Source: Streptomyces sp. CB00455 (lineage in GTDB: Bacteria > Actinomycetota > Actinomycetes > Streptomycetales > Streptomycetaceae). Taken from it: a stretch of DNA of 64,000 nucleotides. The stretch lies in the NCBI RefSeq assembly GCF_001905445.1, contig NZ_LIVQ01000007.1, forward strand, positions 10,953 to 74,952, in the 5' to 3' direction. A program made the position numbers and the translations under genes. The notes under the pieces were generated by a model. The model did no database searches, was not told the origin of the DNA, and worked only from the letters and a program-made list of their open reading frames with translations. Below, in pieces: positions 33,687-41,858 of the stretch. Position 1 is the stretch's first letter, and each line of letters opens with the position of its first letter.

Positions 33687-35030
33687 TCAGAGGCCGGCGG
33701 CGTGCGCGACCTTGCGCCAGTCCACGAACTTGAAGTTCGTGTCGGTGCGGGCCTCCCCGTCCGTGTCCGTGCTGCCGGGCGTGTTCGCGCCGTCCTGCAC
33801 GACCAGGAGCCCCTTCGGGAAACGCTTGCCCAGCGGCGCGCTGGTCACCGCCGCGCCGTCACACTGTTCGGACCCGTCCGGCGCGCCCGCCGCGGCGCCG
33901 TTACCGATGCGCAGACTCCGGACGAAGTCGTTGTCGTCGTCACGGTCGAAGACGGCGAAGGTGTTGTCGCCCTGGCTGGAGGCGATCAGATAGCCGTCGT
34001 CCTCGGTGTCCTCGGGGTCGCGCCAGATCGTCAGACCCTCCACATCGGCGGCGATGTGCCGGCCGCCGTAACCGGGGTCCGCGCCGGCCGTGCACGCGTC
34101 GCTCTGCGCGTCGTAGGTGCCGGGAACTCCGTAGGAGCGCACCTTTTCGATCAGCTCGGCGCCGTCGCGCAGGTCGGCGTCGAGCTTCCAGATCCCCACG
34201 TCCTCCTGACCGGCGTACAGGTCACCGCTGTCCGGGTCGATCACCATGCCCTCGACCTGCGGCAGTTCACCGGGCGCGGCGCACGGAGTCCACGTGCTGC
34301 CGTTCGGCAGGGTGAACCGGGAAGGCAGGGAGGCGGTGCGGACGAGGCGGTAGCCGACCTTGCCGGACGCCGAGGGGGTCAGCTCGGTCAGCGCGAGCGT
34401 GGTGGTGTGCCGGCGGCTCGCGACGGCGTACGCGCGGCCGGTCTTCGGGTCGGTCCAGGTGGCCAGCCCGTAGGCGGTGTGCTGGTCGTCGACCTCCGCC
34501 TGGTCGGCCGAGAAGACCAGCGGCGCGGCCGATTCGTCCGTGACGTCGACCAAGGGTGCGGAGGGGCGGGCCGGGTCGATCCGGTAGATGCGCAGCTGGT
34601 CGCGGCCGCGGTCCGAGGCGACGGCGACGTCGTAGCGGCGGCCGTCGGGGAAGCGCAGTCCGGTGACCAGGTCGACGTTGTTGAAGCGTCCCGGCTTGCC
34701 GCCGGCGCGGGGCGCCGCGGGCGCCGGCAGCGCCTGCACCTCGTGTCCGTCCAGGTCGTACACGCGCAGGCCGCCCTGCTTCGCGGTGGCGATGACCAGG
34801 CTGGCGTCGGGGTCGCGGTCGTTGCGCCAGATGGCCGGGTCGTCGGCGTTGGCGTTGCCGCCCGCCTTGTCGTCGAAGAGCGAGGGCGTCTCGGTCGTGG
34901 CGGTGACCGTGGGCAGCGGGCCCGTCCGGGGCCGCGGGTCGCCCGAGGCGTACGCGGGCAGGGTTGTCGTCCCGAGGATCACGGCAAGGGCGGCTGCCAC
35001 GGCCGGACCGCGGTGGGAAAGGGGGCGCAC
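33687..35030 (-). CDS. Secreted beta-propeller phytase
   Basis: 447 residues. A Sec signal peptide (GPAVAAALAVILGTTTLPAYASG, cleavage after AYA) is followed by a 3-phytase-type six-bladed propeller: NADDPAIWRNDRDPDASLVIATAKQGGL, RFNNVDLVTGL, and the calcium/phosphate-site acidic stretches DQAEVDD, QVEGMVIDPDSGDLY and ADVEGLTIW. It releases phosphate from phytate outside the cell. GTG at 35030 follows CCAGGAG. No transport genes for phosphate are adjacent, and I found no clear PHO box. It is divergent from the ROK gene. Confidence 0.9.
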   Translation of the reverse strand: MRPLSHRGPAVAAALAVILGTTTLPAYASGDPRPRTGPLPTVTATTETPSLFDDKAGGNANADDPAIWRNDRDPDASLVIATAKQGGLRVYDLDGHEVQALPAPAAPRAGGKPGRFNNVDLVTGLRFPDGRRYDVAVASDRGRDQLRIYRIDPARPSAPLVDVTDESAAPLVFSADQAEVDDQHTAYGLATWTDPKTGRAYAVASRRHTTTLALTELTPSASGKVGYRLVRTASLPSRFTLPNGSTWTPCAAPGELPQVEGMVIDPDSGDLYAGQEDVGIWKLDADLRDGAELIEKVRSYGVPGTYDAQSDACTAGADPGYGGRHIAADVEGLTIWRDPEDTEDDGYLIASSQGDNTFAVFDRDDDNDFVRSLRIGNGAAAGAPDGSEQCDGAAVTSAPLGKRFPKGLLVVQDGANTPGSTDTDGEARTDTNFKFVDWRKVAHAAGL

Positions 35031-35289
35031 GAGGGCTCCTGGGATGTCGAGGCGGTGCAGGGGGAGAGCACCGGCCGGGTGGGTTCGGAAGGCGAGATCA
35101 AACGTCGGCTACCCGCTGGTACCAACGGCCAAGGGGAAATGGCGGGAACGTGTCCGGCGCATGAACCCGGGCGCCGGGACGAACGCCATGACGAGCCGCA
35201 CCCATTGCGCGGGACGTGCCGGGCAATCCATGGACGCGAACGGGCCGTTCTTGCCGCACGTCACCAGACTTTACTGAACCAATGCTTAA

Positions 35290-35302
35290 CTTAACCGGTT
35301 TA
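35290..35302. promoter_or_regulatory. LacI-type operator (mannan locus box 1)
   Basis: CTTAACCGGTTTA, centred on CCGG, lies 70 bp before the ROK kinase start in the 342-bp region 35031-35372 shared with the divergent phytase gene. It matches the element before the mannanase and the two sites near 44.4-44.5 kb. The rest of this gap shows only the two ribosome-binding sites. Confidence 0.65.
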
Positions 35303-35372
35303 CTGGACAACGTTGTCAAGGGGCGGCACAGTGTCCTGAACCCAATGCCAGTTCGAGGAGAGGCGGACAAGG

Positions 35373-36533
35373 ATGGTGTACGGAGCACTCGACATCGGCG
35401 GCACGAAGATCGCCGGCGCTCTCGTCGACGCCGGCGGGCGGCTGGTGGCCCGGACGCAGCGGGCCACCCCGGCCGGAGGGACGGCGCAGGAACTCATGTC
35501 CGCGGTGAGCGCCGTCCTGGACGAGTTGTCGGCCCATCCCGCGTGGACCTCGCTCTCCTGCCTCGGAATCGGCAGCGCCGGCCCCGTCGACACGCGCGCC
35601 GGCACGGTGAGCCCCGTCAACATCCCGGCCTGGCGCGCCTTTCCGCTCGTCGACCGGGTCCGCGCCCACCCCGGGATGCCGCCCGGCATGCGGCCCGTCC
35701 TGGTCGGTGACGCGGTCGCGATGACAGCGGCCGAGCACTGGCTGGGTGCGGCCAAGGGGGTGGCCAACGCGCTGTGCATGGTGGTCTCGACGGGAGTCGG
35801 CGGCGGCCTCGTCCTCGGCGGCGCCCTGCACACCGGAAAGTCGGGGAACGCCGGCCACATCGGTCACATCACCGTGGACCAGAACGGTCCCCTCTGTCCG
35901 TGCGGAGCGCGCGGGTGCGTGGAGCGCTTCGCCAGCGGAACCGCCATCACCGCATTCGCCCTGGAGTCCGGCTGGGCCCCGCCGCCCGGTCAGGCTCCGA
36001 GCACCGTCGGCGTGGAGGCCGCGGCCCGCCGCGGCGACCTGATCGCCCTCGCCGCCTTCGACCGGGCCGGGCGCGCCCTGGCCGCGGCCATCGCGGCGAC
36101 GACCGCCCTCGTCGAACTCGACCTCGTCGTCATCGGCGGAGGCGTCGCCCAGGCGGGGGAGGTGCTCTTCGATCCGCTCCGGCACCATCTGGCCGCCTAT
36201 GCCGTCCTGGACTTCACCCGAGAGGTACGCGTCGTGCCCGCAGCGCTCGCCCTGGACGCCGGGCTGATCGGCGCCGCGGCGGCCGGGGCCGCTGGGGCAG
36301 CCGGGGCATCCGCAGTGGCTGGAGGGCCCGGATCGGCCGACGGGGCCGGATCGTACGGAGGCGGCGGATCGTCCGGAGGGGGCGGATCGTCCGGAGGGGG
36401 CGGCTCGTCCGGAGGGGGCGGCTCGTCCGGAGGCGGCGGCTCGTCCCGCGGCGGCGGAGCGACAGCCGCACCGGCACCGGCCGGTCCCCCGGCCGGCCAC
36501 GGTGCGACCGGGCCCTTCGCCTCCCGCCCCTGA
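35373..36533 (+). CDS. ROK-family sugar kinase with Gly-Ser tail
   Basis: 386 residues. Residues 1-308 are a ROK kinase: ATP site ALDIGGTKIAGALVD, sugar-side Asp in LVGDAVAMTAAEHWLG, the zinc motif CPCGARGCVE (Cys175, Cys177, Cys182) with preceding GHIGHIT, and VIGGGVAQAG near the end. It phosphorylates a hexose, here plausibly mannose, feeding the isomerase gene directly downstream. From residue 310 an unusual tail begins: Ala/Gly, then five GGGGSS units (329-358), then Pro/Ala. ATG at 35373 follows GGAGAGGCGGACAAGG. A LacI-type box lies upstream. The kinase call is firm, the sugar inferred. Confidence 0.9.
   Translation: MVYGALDIGGTKIAGALVDAGGRLVARTQRATPAGGTAQELMSAVSAVLDELSAHPAWTSLSCLGIGSAGPVDTRAGTVSPVNIPAWRAFPLVDRVRAHPGMPPGMRPVLVGDAVAMTAAEHWLGAAKGVANALCMVVSTGVGGGLVLGGALHTGKSGNAGHIGHITVDQNGPLCPCGARGCVERFASGTAITAFALESGWAPPPGQAPSTVGVEAAARRGDLIALAAFDRAGRALAAAIAATTALVELDLVVIGGGVAQAGEVLFDPLRHHLAAYAVLDFTREVRVVPAALALDAGLIGAAAAGAAGAAGASAVAGGPGSADGAGSYGGGGSSGGGGSSGGGGSSGGGGSSGGGGSSRGGGATAAPAPAGPPAGHGATGPFASRP
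36357..36446. repeat. 18-bp tandem repeat, five copies, coding (GGGGSS)5
   Basis: Five consecutive 18-bp units of GGAGGSGGCGGMTCGTCC type encode GGGGSS five times near the 3' end of the ROK gene. Units differ only at synonymous positions, so the array looks recently expanded. Copy number may vary between strains without shifting the frame. Confidence 0.85.
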
Positions 36534-36558
36534 GCTCCGACGAACCGGAACCGAAGTC

Positions 36559-37797
36559 GTGGATCTTCTCCTCAACACCGTCCAGCCCTACGCGTGGGGC
36601 TCCGTCACCGCGCTGCCCCGACTGCTGGGCACACCACCCACCGGCCGCCCCCAGGCCGAGCTGTGGATGGGGGCCCACCCGGCCGCGCCGTCACACGTCG
36701 ACCGCGGCGGCGGCCCTGTGCCGCTCGACGCGGTCATAGCCGCCGACCCGACCGCCGAACTCGGGCCGTCCGCCGTCCGCCATTTCGGCCCCCGCCTGCC
36801 CTTCCTGCTGAAGCTGCTCGCGGCCGACGCCCCCCTCTCCGTCCAGGTACACCCCGACCGGTTCCAGGCCGCGGCGGGCTACGCGAGGGAGAACGCCCTG
36901 GGCATCCCCCTGGACGCCCGGCACCGCAGCTACCGGGACAGCCACCACAAGCCCGAGATGATCGTCGCCCTCACCGGCTTCCACGGCCTGTGCGGATTCC
37001 GGCCGCCCGACCGGTGTGCCGAGCTCCTGGAGGCCCTGGCCGTGCCCGGCCTGGACCCCTTGGCCGGTGTCCTGCGCACCCGTGCCGACGGAGGGGGCCT
37101 CAGGGACGTCTTCACCGCGCTCCTGTCCCCACCGCCCGGCCTGCTCGGCGCCGTCGGCGCCGCCGTCCGTCGCCAGGCGCGGCGCGAGGGCCCGCACCGT
37201 GCGGACTTCGCCGCATACGAAGCGATCGCCACGGCGCACCCGGGCGATCGGGGACTCCTGCCCGCGCTGATGCTGCGACACGTCCGGCTCGCACCCGGTG
37301 AAGCGCTCTTCCTCGGCGCCGGGATCCCGCACGCCTACCTCTCCGGGCTCGGCGTGGAGGTCATGGCGTGCTCCGACAACGTCCTGCGGTGCGGACTGAC
37401 GGACAAGCACGTCGACCTCCCCGAGCTGCTGAAGGTGGTCCGCTTCACCTCGTCGGCGACTCCCGTCCTGACCCCCCGCCCGGGCGAGGACCGGGGCGAA
37501 CTGCTCTACCCCGCACCCGTCGCCGACTTCCGCCTCTCGAAGCTGCACTCGCGCGCCGGTGAGGTCCCAAGGACGCTGGGAGCCGGCGCCCCGCAGATCA
37601 TCCTGTGCACCGAGGGGGAGATCCGCCTGCACGGCGACGGCGCCTCCCTGCGGATCGGGCCCGGCCGCTCCGTCTACGTCCCCGCCCGCGAACGGGTGGC
37701 GGTAACGGGTGACGGAACGGCCTTCCGGGCCACCATCGCGTCCGGCGACGGCCCGGCAGCGCGCCGGGGGAGCCGGGGAAGCAGAACCGCCCACTGA
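36559..37797 (+). CDS. manA: Mannose-6-phosphate isomerase, class I
   Basis: 412 residues, zinc-dependent cupin isomerase converting mannose-6-phosphate to fructose-6-phosphate. LLLNTVQPYAWGS is the classical N-terminus. Zinc-site and catalytic segments are LSVQVHPD, HKPEMIVALTGFHGLCGFR and LGAGIPHAYLSGLGVEVMACSDNVLRCGLTDKHVD (read in parts). The C-terminal cupin follows. GTG at 36559 starts the protein right at the conserved N-terminus; the upstream gene stops 25 bp before it, so ROK and manA form an operon. Together they channel imported mannose into glycolysis. Confidence 0.95.
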   Translation: MDLLLNTVQPYAWGSVTALPRLLGTPPTGRPQAELWMGAHPAAPSHVDRGGGPVPLDAVIAADPTAELGPSAVRHFGPRLPFLLKLLAADAPLSVQVHPDRFQAAAGYARENALGIPLDARHRSYRDSHHKPEMIVALTGFHGLCGFRPPDRCAELLEALAVPGLDPLAGVLRTRADGGGLRDVFTALLSPPPGLLGAVGAAVRRQARREGPHRADFAAYEAIATAHPGDRGLLPALMLRHVRLAPGEALFLGAGIPHAYLSGLGVEVMACSDNVLRCGLTDKHVDLPELLKVVRFTSSATPVLTPRPGEDRGELLYPAPVADFRLSKLHSRAGEVPRTLGAGAPQIILCTEGEIRLHGDGASLRIGPGRSVYVPARERVAVTGDGTAFRATIASGDGPAARRGSRGSRTAH

Positions 37798-37798
37798 A

Positions 37799-37811
37799 CT
37801 TAATCGGTTCC
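37799..37811. promoter_or_regulatory. LacI-type operator (mannan locus box 2)
   Basis: CTTAATCGGTTCC begins 2 bp after the manA stop and lies 268 bp before the mannanase start. It differs from the consensus CTTTACCGGTTCA at three positions. The long leader after it (to 38078) shows nothing else. Confidence 0.5.
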
Positions 37812-38078
37812 GTACGGACTATTGTCCGGGCTTCCTCACCCCCTTAGCGTCGTATCCAGTGCCCGACCGCTTCCTGTCGCCCTACCGGTGCGCGCATAGG
37901 AATCCGTATGAATCCCGAGGCATCGGTAGGGCTAAAACGGATCGGTATTCCCCTGCCCGATTCGCTGGGGAAACGGAAATGTATCGGGCACTTGCGGCAC
38001 CATCCGATTTCCTGCCGAGAGCCGTAGGCCGGCGCGCCGGCGGCCGTGGCGCAGGCACGAGCGAGTTGGGAGCACCAC

Positions 38079-39710
38079 ATGAGGAGAACAGCCACCGCGG
38101 CGGGGACGCTGCTGGCGATCGCCGCCGCGACGATGGCGACCGGACCCGTCGCCGCCGACGCAGCCGACCGGGAAGCCGCCCCAGGCTTCCACGTGGTCGA
38201 CGGCCGGCTCCAGGACGCCAACGGCCAGGACTTCGTCTTCCGCGGCGTGAACCACGCACACACCTGGTACCCGTCCAGGACCGCGAAGGCGCTCGCCGAC
38301 ACCAAGGCGCTCGGCGCGAATTCCGCGCGGGTCGTGCTCAGCACGGGCCACCGCTGGACGAAGAACAGCGCCGCCGACGTCGCGGACATCGTCGCGCAGT
38401 GCAAGGCGAACAGACTCGTCTGCGTCCTGGAGGCCCACGACACCACCGGCTACGGCGAGCAGAGCGGCGCCGTCTCCCTCTCCGAAGCGGTCGCCTACTG
38501 GCTGGAGGTCGCCGACGCCGTCAAGGGGCAGGAAAATTACATCGTCATCAACCTCGGCAACGAGCCGTACGGCAACTCCGGCTACACCGCCTGGACGCAG
38601 GACACCAAGGACGCGCTCACGCGACTGCGCGCAGCCGGCTTCGAGCACACGCTCATGGTCGACGCCCCCAACTGGGGTCAGGACTGGTCGAACACCATGC
38701 GGGACAACGCGCCGGCCGTCCTCGCGGTCGACCCCCGGCGCAACACCGTGTTCTCCATCCACATGTACGGCGTCTACGACACGGCGACCGGGGTGCGGTC
38801 CTACCTGAACAGCTTCGTGGCCCGCGGACTGCCGGTCGTGGTCGGCGAGTTCGGCAACGACCACTCGGACGGCAACCCCGACGAGGACGCCATCATGGAG
38901 ACCGCCCAGCAGCTGCACCTCGGCTACCTGGGCTGGTCCTGGAGCGGAAACGGCGGCGGCGTCGAATACCTGGACCTGGCCGGCGGCTTCGACGCGGGCC
39001 GGCTCACCCCTTGGGGTCAGCGCCTCTTCAACGGCGCCGACGGCATCCGGCAGACCTCCCGCGAGGCAAGCGTCTACGGCGGTACCGGCGGAGGCGACAC
39101 CCACGCGCCCTCCGCCCCGGGCGCGCCCACCGCATCCGCCGTGACCTCCACCGGGGCCCGGCTGAGCTGGCCCGCCGCCACGGACGACACCGGAGTCACC
39201 GGCTACGACGTCGTCCGGGTCAGTGGCGCCCAGGAGGCGCCGCTCGCCACCACCCCCACCACGACCGCCGTTCTCACCGGGCTCGCTCCGGGCACGTCCT
39301 ACGGCTTCGCCGTCTACGCCCGCGACGCCGCCGGGAACCGCTCCCCGCGCTCGGCGGCCGTCACCGTCACCACCCCCGCCGGGCCCGCCACCGGCAGCTG
39401 CACCGTCGACTACCGGCTTCAGGACTGGGGGAGCGGCTTCAACGCCTACGTGACCATCCGCAACACCGCCGGCCAGGACGTGAAGGGCTGGCAGCTCGAC
39501 TTCTCCTTCCCCGGCGGCCAAAGGGTCACCTCCGCGTGGAACGCCAAGGTCCTCCAGCAGGACGACCGGGTACGTGTCACTCACGAGCCCTGGACCGAGA
39601 CCATTCCCGCAGGCGGCGCCGTGGACTTCGGCATCGGCGCTTCGTCCACCGGCGCCAACGGGGTCCCCGCCACCTTCAGCCTCAACGGCACGCCCTGCAC
39701 CAAGGGCTGA
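38079..39710 (+). CDS. Secreted GH5 endo-beta-1,4-mannanase with FN3 and CBM2
   Basis: 543 residues in four parts: signal peptide (1-36, MRRTATAAGTLLAIAAATMA), a GH5 catalytic barrel (about 42-330), an FN3 domain (about 343-432; SAPGAPTASAVTSTGARLSW) and a cellulose-type CBM2 (about 438-543; WGSGFNAYVTIRN, WQLDFSFPGGQ, flanked by Cys). The acid/base is Glu162 in INLGNEPYG and the nucleophile Glu257 in VVGEFGND. GVNHAHTWYPS and DTTGYGEQ are typical of actinobacterial mannanases rather than endoglucanases. It cleaves mannan outside the cell while CBM2 holds it on plant cell wall. ATG at 38079 follows TTGGGAG. Confidence 0.93.
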   Translation: MRRTATAAGTLLAIAAATMATGPVAADAADREAAPGFHVVDGRLQDANGQDFVFRGVNHAHTWYPSRTAKALADTKALGANSARVVLSTGHRWTKNSAADVADIVAQCKANRLVCVLEAHDTTGYGEQSGAVSLSEAVAYWLEVADAVKGQENYIVINLGNEPYGNSGYTAWTQDTKDALTRLRAAGFEHTLMVDAPNWGQDWSNTMRDNAPAVLAVDPRRNTVFSIHMYGVYDTATGVRSYLNSFVARGLPVVVGEFGNDHSDGNPDEDAIMETAQQLHLGYLGWSWSGNGGGVEYLDLAGGFDAGRLTPWGQRLFNGADGIRQTSREASVYGGTGGGDTHAPSAPGAPTASAVTSTGARLSWPAATDDTGVTGYDVVRVSGAQEAPLATTPTTTAVLTGLAPGTSYGFAVYARDAAGNRSPRSAAVTVTTPAGPATGSCTVDYRLQDWGSGFNAYVTIRNTAGQDVKGWQLDFSFPGGQRVTSAWNAKVLQQDDRVRVTHEPWTETIPAGGAVDFGIGASSTGANGVPATFSLNGTPCTKG

Positions 39711-39856
39711 ACGAGCCGCGCCCACCCCCGTCCGGCCGCGCCCCGCATCCGATCCGGCGCGGCCGGCCGTACGCCATGCGCCGCACGCCCCGCATGACAC
39801 GCCACGCGCCGTGCATCGCCCGCGCCCCCCTCCGCACCCGCACGAGAGAGCCGACC

Positions 39857-40867
39857 ATGCCGTACACCGATCTGCCCGCCGGCCATCCGGCCGCCCGCAC
39901 CCCCCTCCCCGAGGAGCCGGCGGACTTCGACGCCTTCTGGGCGCAGAGCCTGCGTCTCTCCCGCGACGCCGGCGGGGAGGTGCGCCTGCGCCCCGCCGCG
40001 GACTGGCCACTGACCAGCGTGGACGTGTACGACGTCCGGTTTCCCGGCTGGCGGGGCCAGCCCGTCGCCGCCTGGTTCCTGGTGCCCACCGCGGCCGAGG
40101 GGCCCCTGCCGACGGTGATCACGTTCATCGGCTACAGCGGCGGACGGGGACTGCCCACCGACCACCTGCTGTACGCCTCCGCCGGATACGCCCACCTCGT
40201 CGTCGACAACCGGGGCCAGGGCCACGACACCCCCGACCCGCACGAAGGCACCGGCACCCAGTGGGTCCACGGCTTCATGACCCGCGGCATCGAGGATCCG
40301 CACCACCACTACTACCGTCGGCTGATCACCGACTGCGTCCGCTCGGTGGACACGGCCGCATCCCTGCCGCACGTCGACGCCGACCGGATCGTCGTCCAGG
40401 GCGCGAGCCAGGGCGGCGGACTCGTCCTCGCCGTCGCCGGCCTGGCGGGCAGGGCCGTCGCGGCGGCCCTGCCCGACGTCCCCTTCCTCTGCCACATCCG
40501 GCGCGGGGCCGAGACCGCGACCGAGGGGCCGTACACGGAGCTGACCGACCACGTGCGCCACCACGCGCGCCGTGATCCCGACCGGGTCTTCGCCACGCTC
40601 GGCTACTTCGACGGCGTGCACTTCGCCCGCCGGGCCACCGCCCCCGCGCTCTTCAGCCTGGGCCTGATGGACCCGGTCTGCCCGCCCTCCACCGTCTACG
40701 CCGCCTACCACCGTTACGCGGGGGACAAGGCCGTCACGGAGTGGCCCTTCGCCGACCACGCCGGAGGGCAGGGGGCGACGGGCGTCGAGCACCTGCACTG
40801 GCTCCGTGCCCGGGCTCTCGCGCCCGCTACCCGCGCCCCGGAGGTCCCGTGGACCCCCGGATGGTGA
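39857..40867 (+). CDS. Acetyl xylan esterase/cephalosporin-C deacetylase-family esterase
   Basis: 336 residues, no signal peptide, so a cytoplasmic CE7 (AXE1) family esterase. Nucleophile Ser184 in GASQGGGL, oxyanion segment GYSGGRGLP, RGQGHDTPD typical of CE7, and the acid and His in MDPVCPPSTVYAAYH and FADHAGG. It would remove acetyl groups from imported manno-oligosaccharides, which suits the locus since plant glucomannans are acetylated. It sits 146 bp after the mannanase. Its 3' end overlaps the convergent LacI gene by 41 bp. ATG at 39857 follows GAGAGAG. Confidence 0.9.
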   Translation: MPYTDLPAGHPAARTPLPEEPADFDAFWAQSLRLSRDAGGEVRLRPAADWPLTSVDVYDVRFPGWRGQPVAAWFLVPTAAEGPLPTVITFIGYSGGRGLPTDHLLYASAGYAHLVVDNRGQGHDTPDPHEGTGTQWVHGFMTRGIEDPHHHYYRRLITDCVRSVDTAASLPHVDADRIVVQGASQGGGLVLAVAGLAGRAVAAALPDVPFLCHIRRGAETATEGPYTELTDHVRHHARRDPDRVFATLGYFDGVHFARRATAPALFSLGLMDPVCPPSTVYAAYHRYAGDKAVTEWPFADHAGGQGATGVEHLHWLRARALAPATRAPEVPWTPGW

Positions 40868-41858
40868 GGGAGGGCGTCGGCACCTGCAGTGCCCCGCTGT
40901 GCGTCCCCGCGATCACCCCGAACAAGGCGCGCGCGACCTGCTCACCGAACCGGTGCACGTCGTGGCTCATGGCCGAAAGGGGCGGGTGGGTGAGCCGGCA
41001 CAGCTGGGAGTCGTCCCACGCGAGGAGCGACACGTCGTGCGGCACCCCGAGGCCCATCTCCTGCGCCACAGCGGCGCCCGCGACCGCCATGATGTCGTTG
41101 TCGTACACGATCGCGGTCGGCCGGTCAGGAGCCATCAGCAGGCCGCGTGTCGCCCGGGCCCCCTCCTCGCCGGCGAACCCGGTCGAGACCTGGCGGTGGC
41201 CGCTGAGACCGAGTTCGGCCATGGTGGCCTCGAAGGCCGCGGCCCGGATGCCGCTGTGCCCGAGGCCGGCGGGGCCGCCCACCCGCGCGATGCGCCGGTG
41301 GCCGAGCGCTGCCAAGTAGCGCACGGCGTCGGCTGCCGCCGTGCCGTCGTCCGTCCACACCGAGGGGAAGCCGCCGGTCAGCGACGGGTGCCCCACCGCG
41401 ACCGCCGGCAGCCCGATGGCGCGGAGCGCCGGGACGCGGGGGTCGTCCTCGTGGAAGTCGACGAGGATGGCGCCGCCGATCACGGTGCCGCGCCACCACC
41501 CCTCGTAGAGCGAGATCTCCTCGTCGAGGTCCCGCACCAGACGCAGCAACAAGGAGCACGACCGCTGTGCCAGGACGCTCTCGATGCCCGAGATGAACTC
41601 CATGTAGAAGGGTTCGAGGCCGAGCATCCGCGCCGGACGGCAGATCGCCAGGCCCACGATGGCGACCCGGCGGCTGGACAGGCTCCGCGCGGTCTGGTGC
41701 GGACTCCAGCCCAGCTCACGGGCGACCTCGAAGATCCGCTCGCGGGTCCTCTGCGAGACCCCCGGCCGGTCGTTGAAGGCCATCGAGACGGCGCCTTTGG
41801 AGACTCCGGCCCGCGCGGCGACGTCGTTGATGGTGACGCGGGCAGCGGGGGTGCTCAC
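40827..41858 (-). CDS. LacI-family regulator 1 of the mannan locus
   Basis: 343 residues. N-terminal LacI HTH (VTINDVAARAGVSKGAVSMAFNDRPGVS) with hinge helix (PHQTARSLSSRRVAIVG), then a periplasmic-binding-type sensor domain (EPFYMEFISGIESVLAQRS, PTAIVYDNDIMAVAGAAV). It follows the beta-mannosidase gene with a GTGA overlap (41855-41858), so it is transcribed with it and likely autoregulated through the box at 44399. The effector is probably a manno-oligosaccharide. It is closely similar to the second LacI at 47951. Confidence 0.92.
   Translation of the reverse strand: MSTPAARVTINDVAARAGVSKGAVSMAFNDRPGVSQRTRERIFEVARELGWSPHQTARSLSSRRVAIVGLAICRPARMLGLEPFYMEFISGIESVLAQRSCSLLLRLVRDLDEEISLYEGWWRGTVIGGAILVDFHEDDPRVPALRAIGLPAVAVGHPSLTGGFPSVWTDDGTAAADAVRYLAALGHRRIARVGGPAGLGHSGIRAAAFEATMAELGLSGHRQVSTGFAGEEGARATRGLLMAPDRPTAIVYDNDIMAVAGAAVAQEMGLGVPHDVSLLAWDDSQLCRLTHPPLSAMSHDVHRFGEQVARALFGVIAGTHSGALQVPTPSLTIRGSTGPPGRG

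Noticed and set aside
35040..35290. PHO box before the phytase gene
   Set aside because: GTTC-type words occur but not as 11-bp direct repeats, so a PhoP site cannot be supported.
36357..36446. CRISPR-like array
   Set aside because: Repeats are 18-bp, adjacent and in frame inside the ROK gene, without spacers.
37709..40867. One 1052-codon frame joining manA end, mannanase region and esterase
   Set aside because: Only the last 336 codons match a family; the start of that frame is a shadow of the mannanase, which is intact in another frame.
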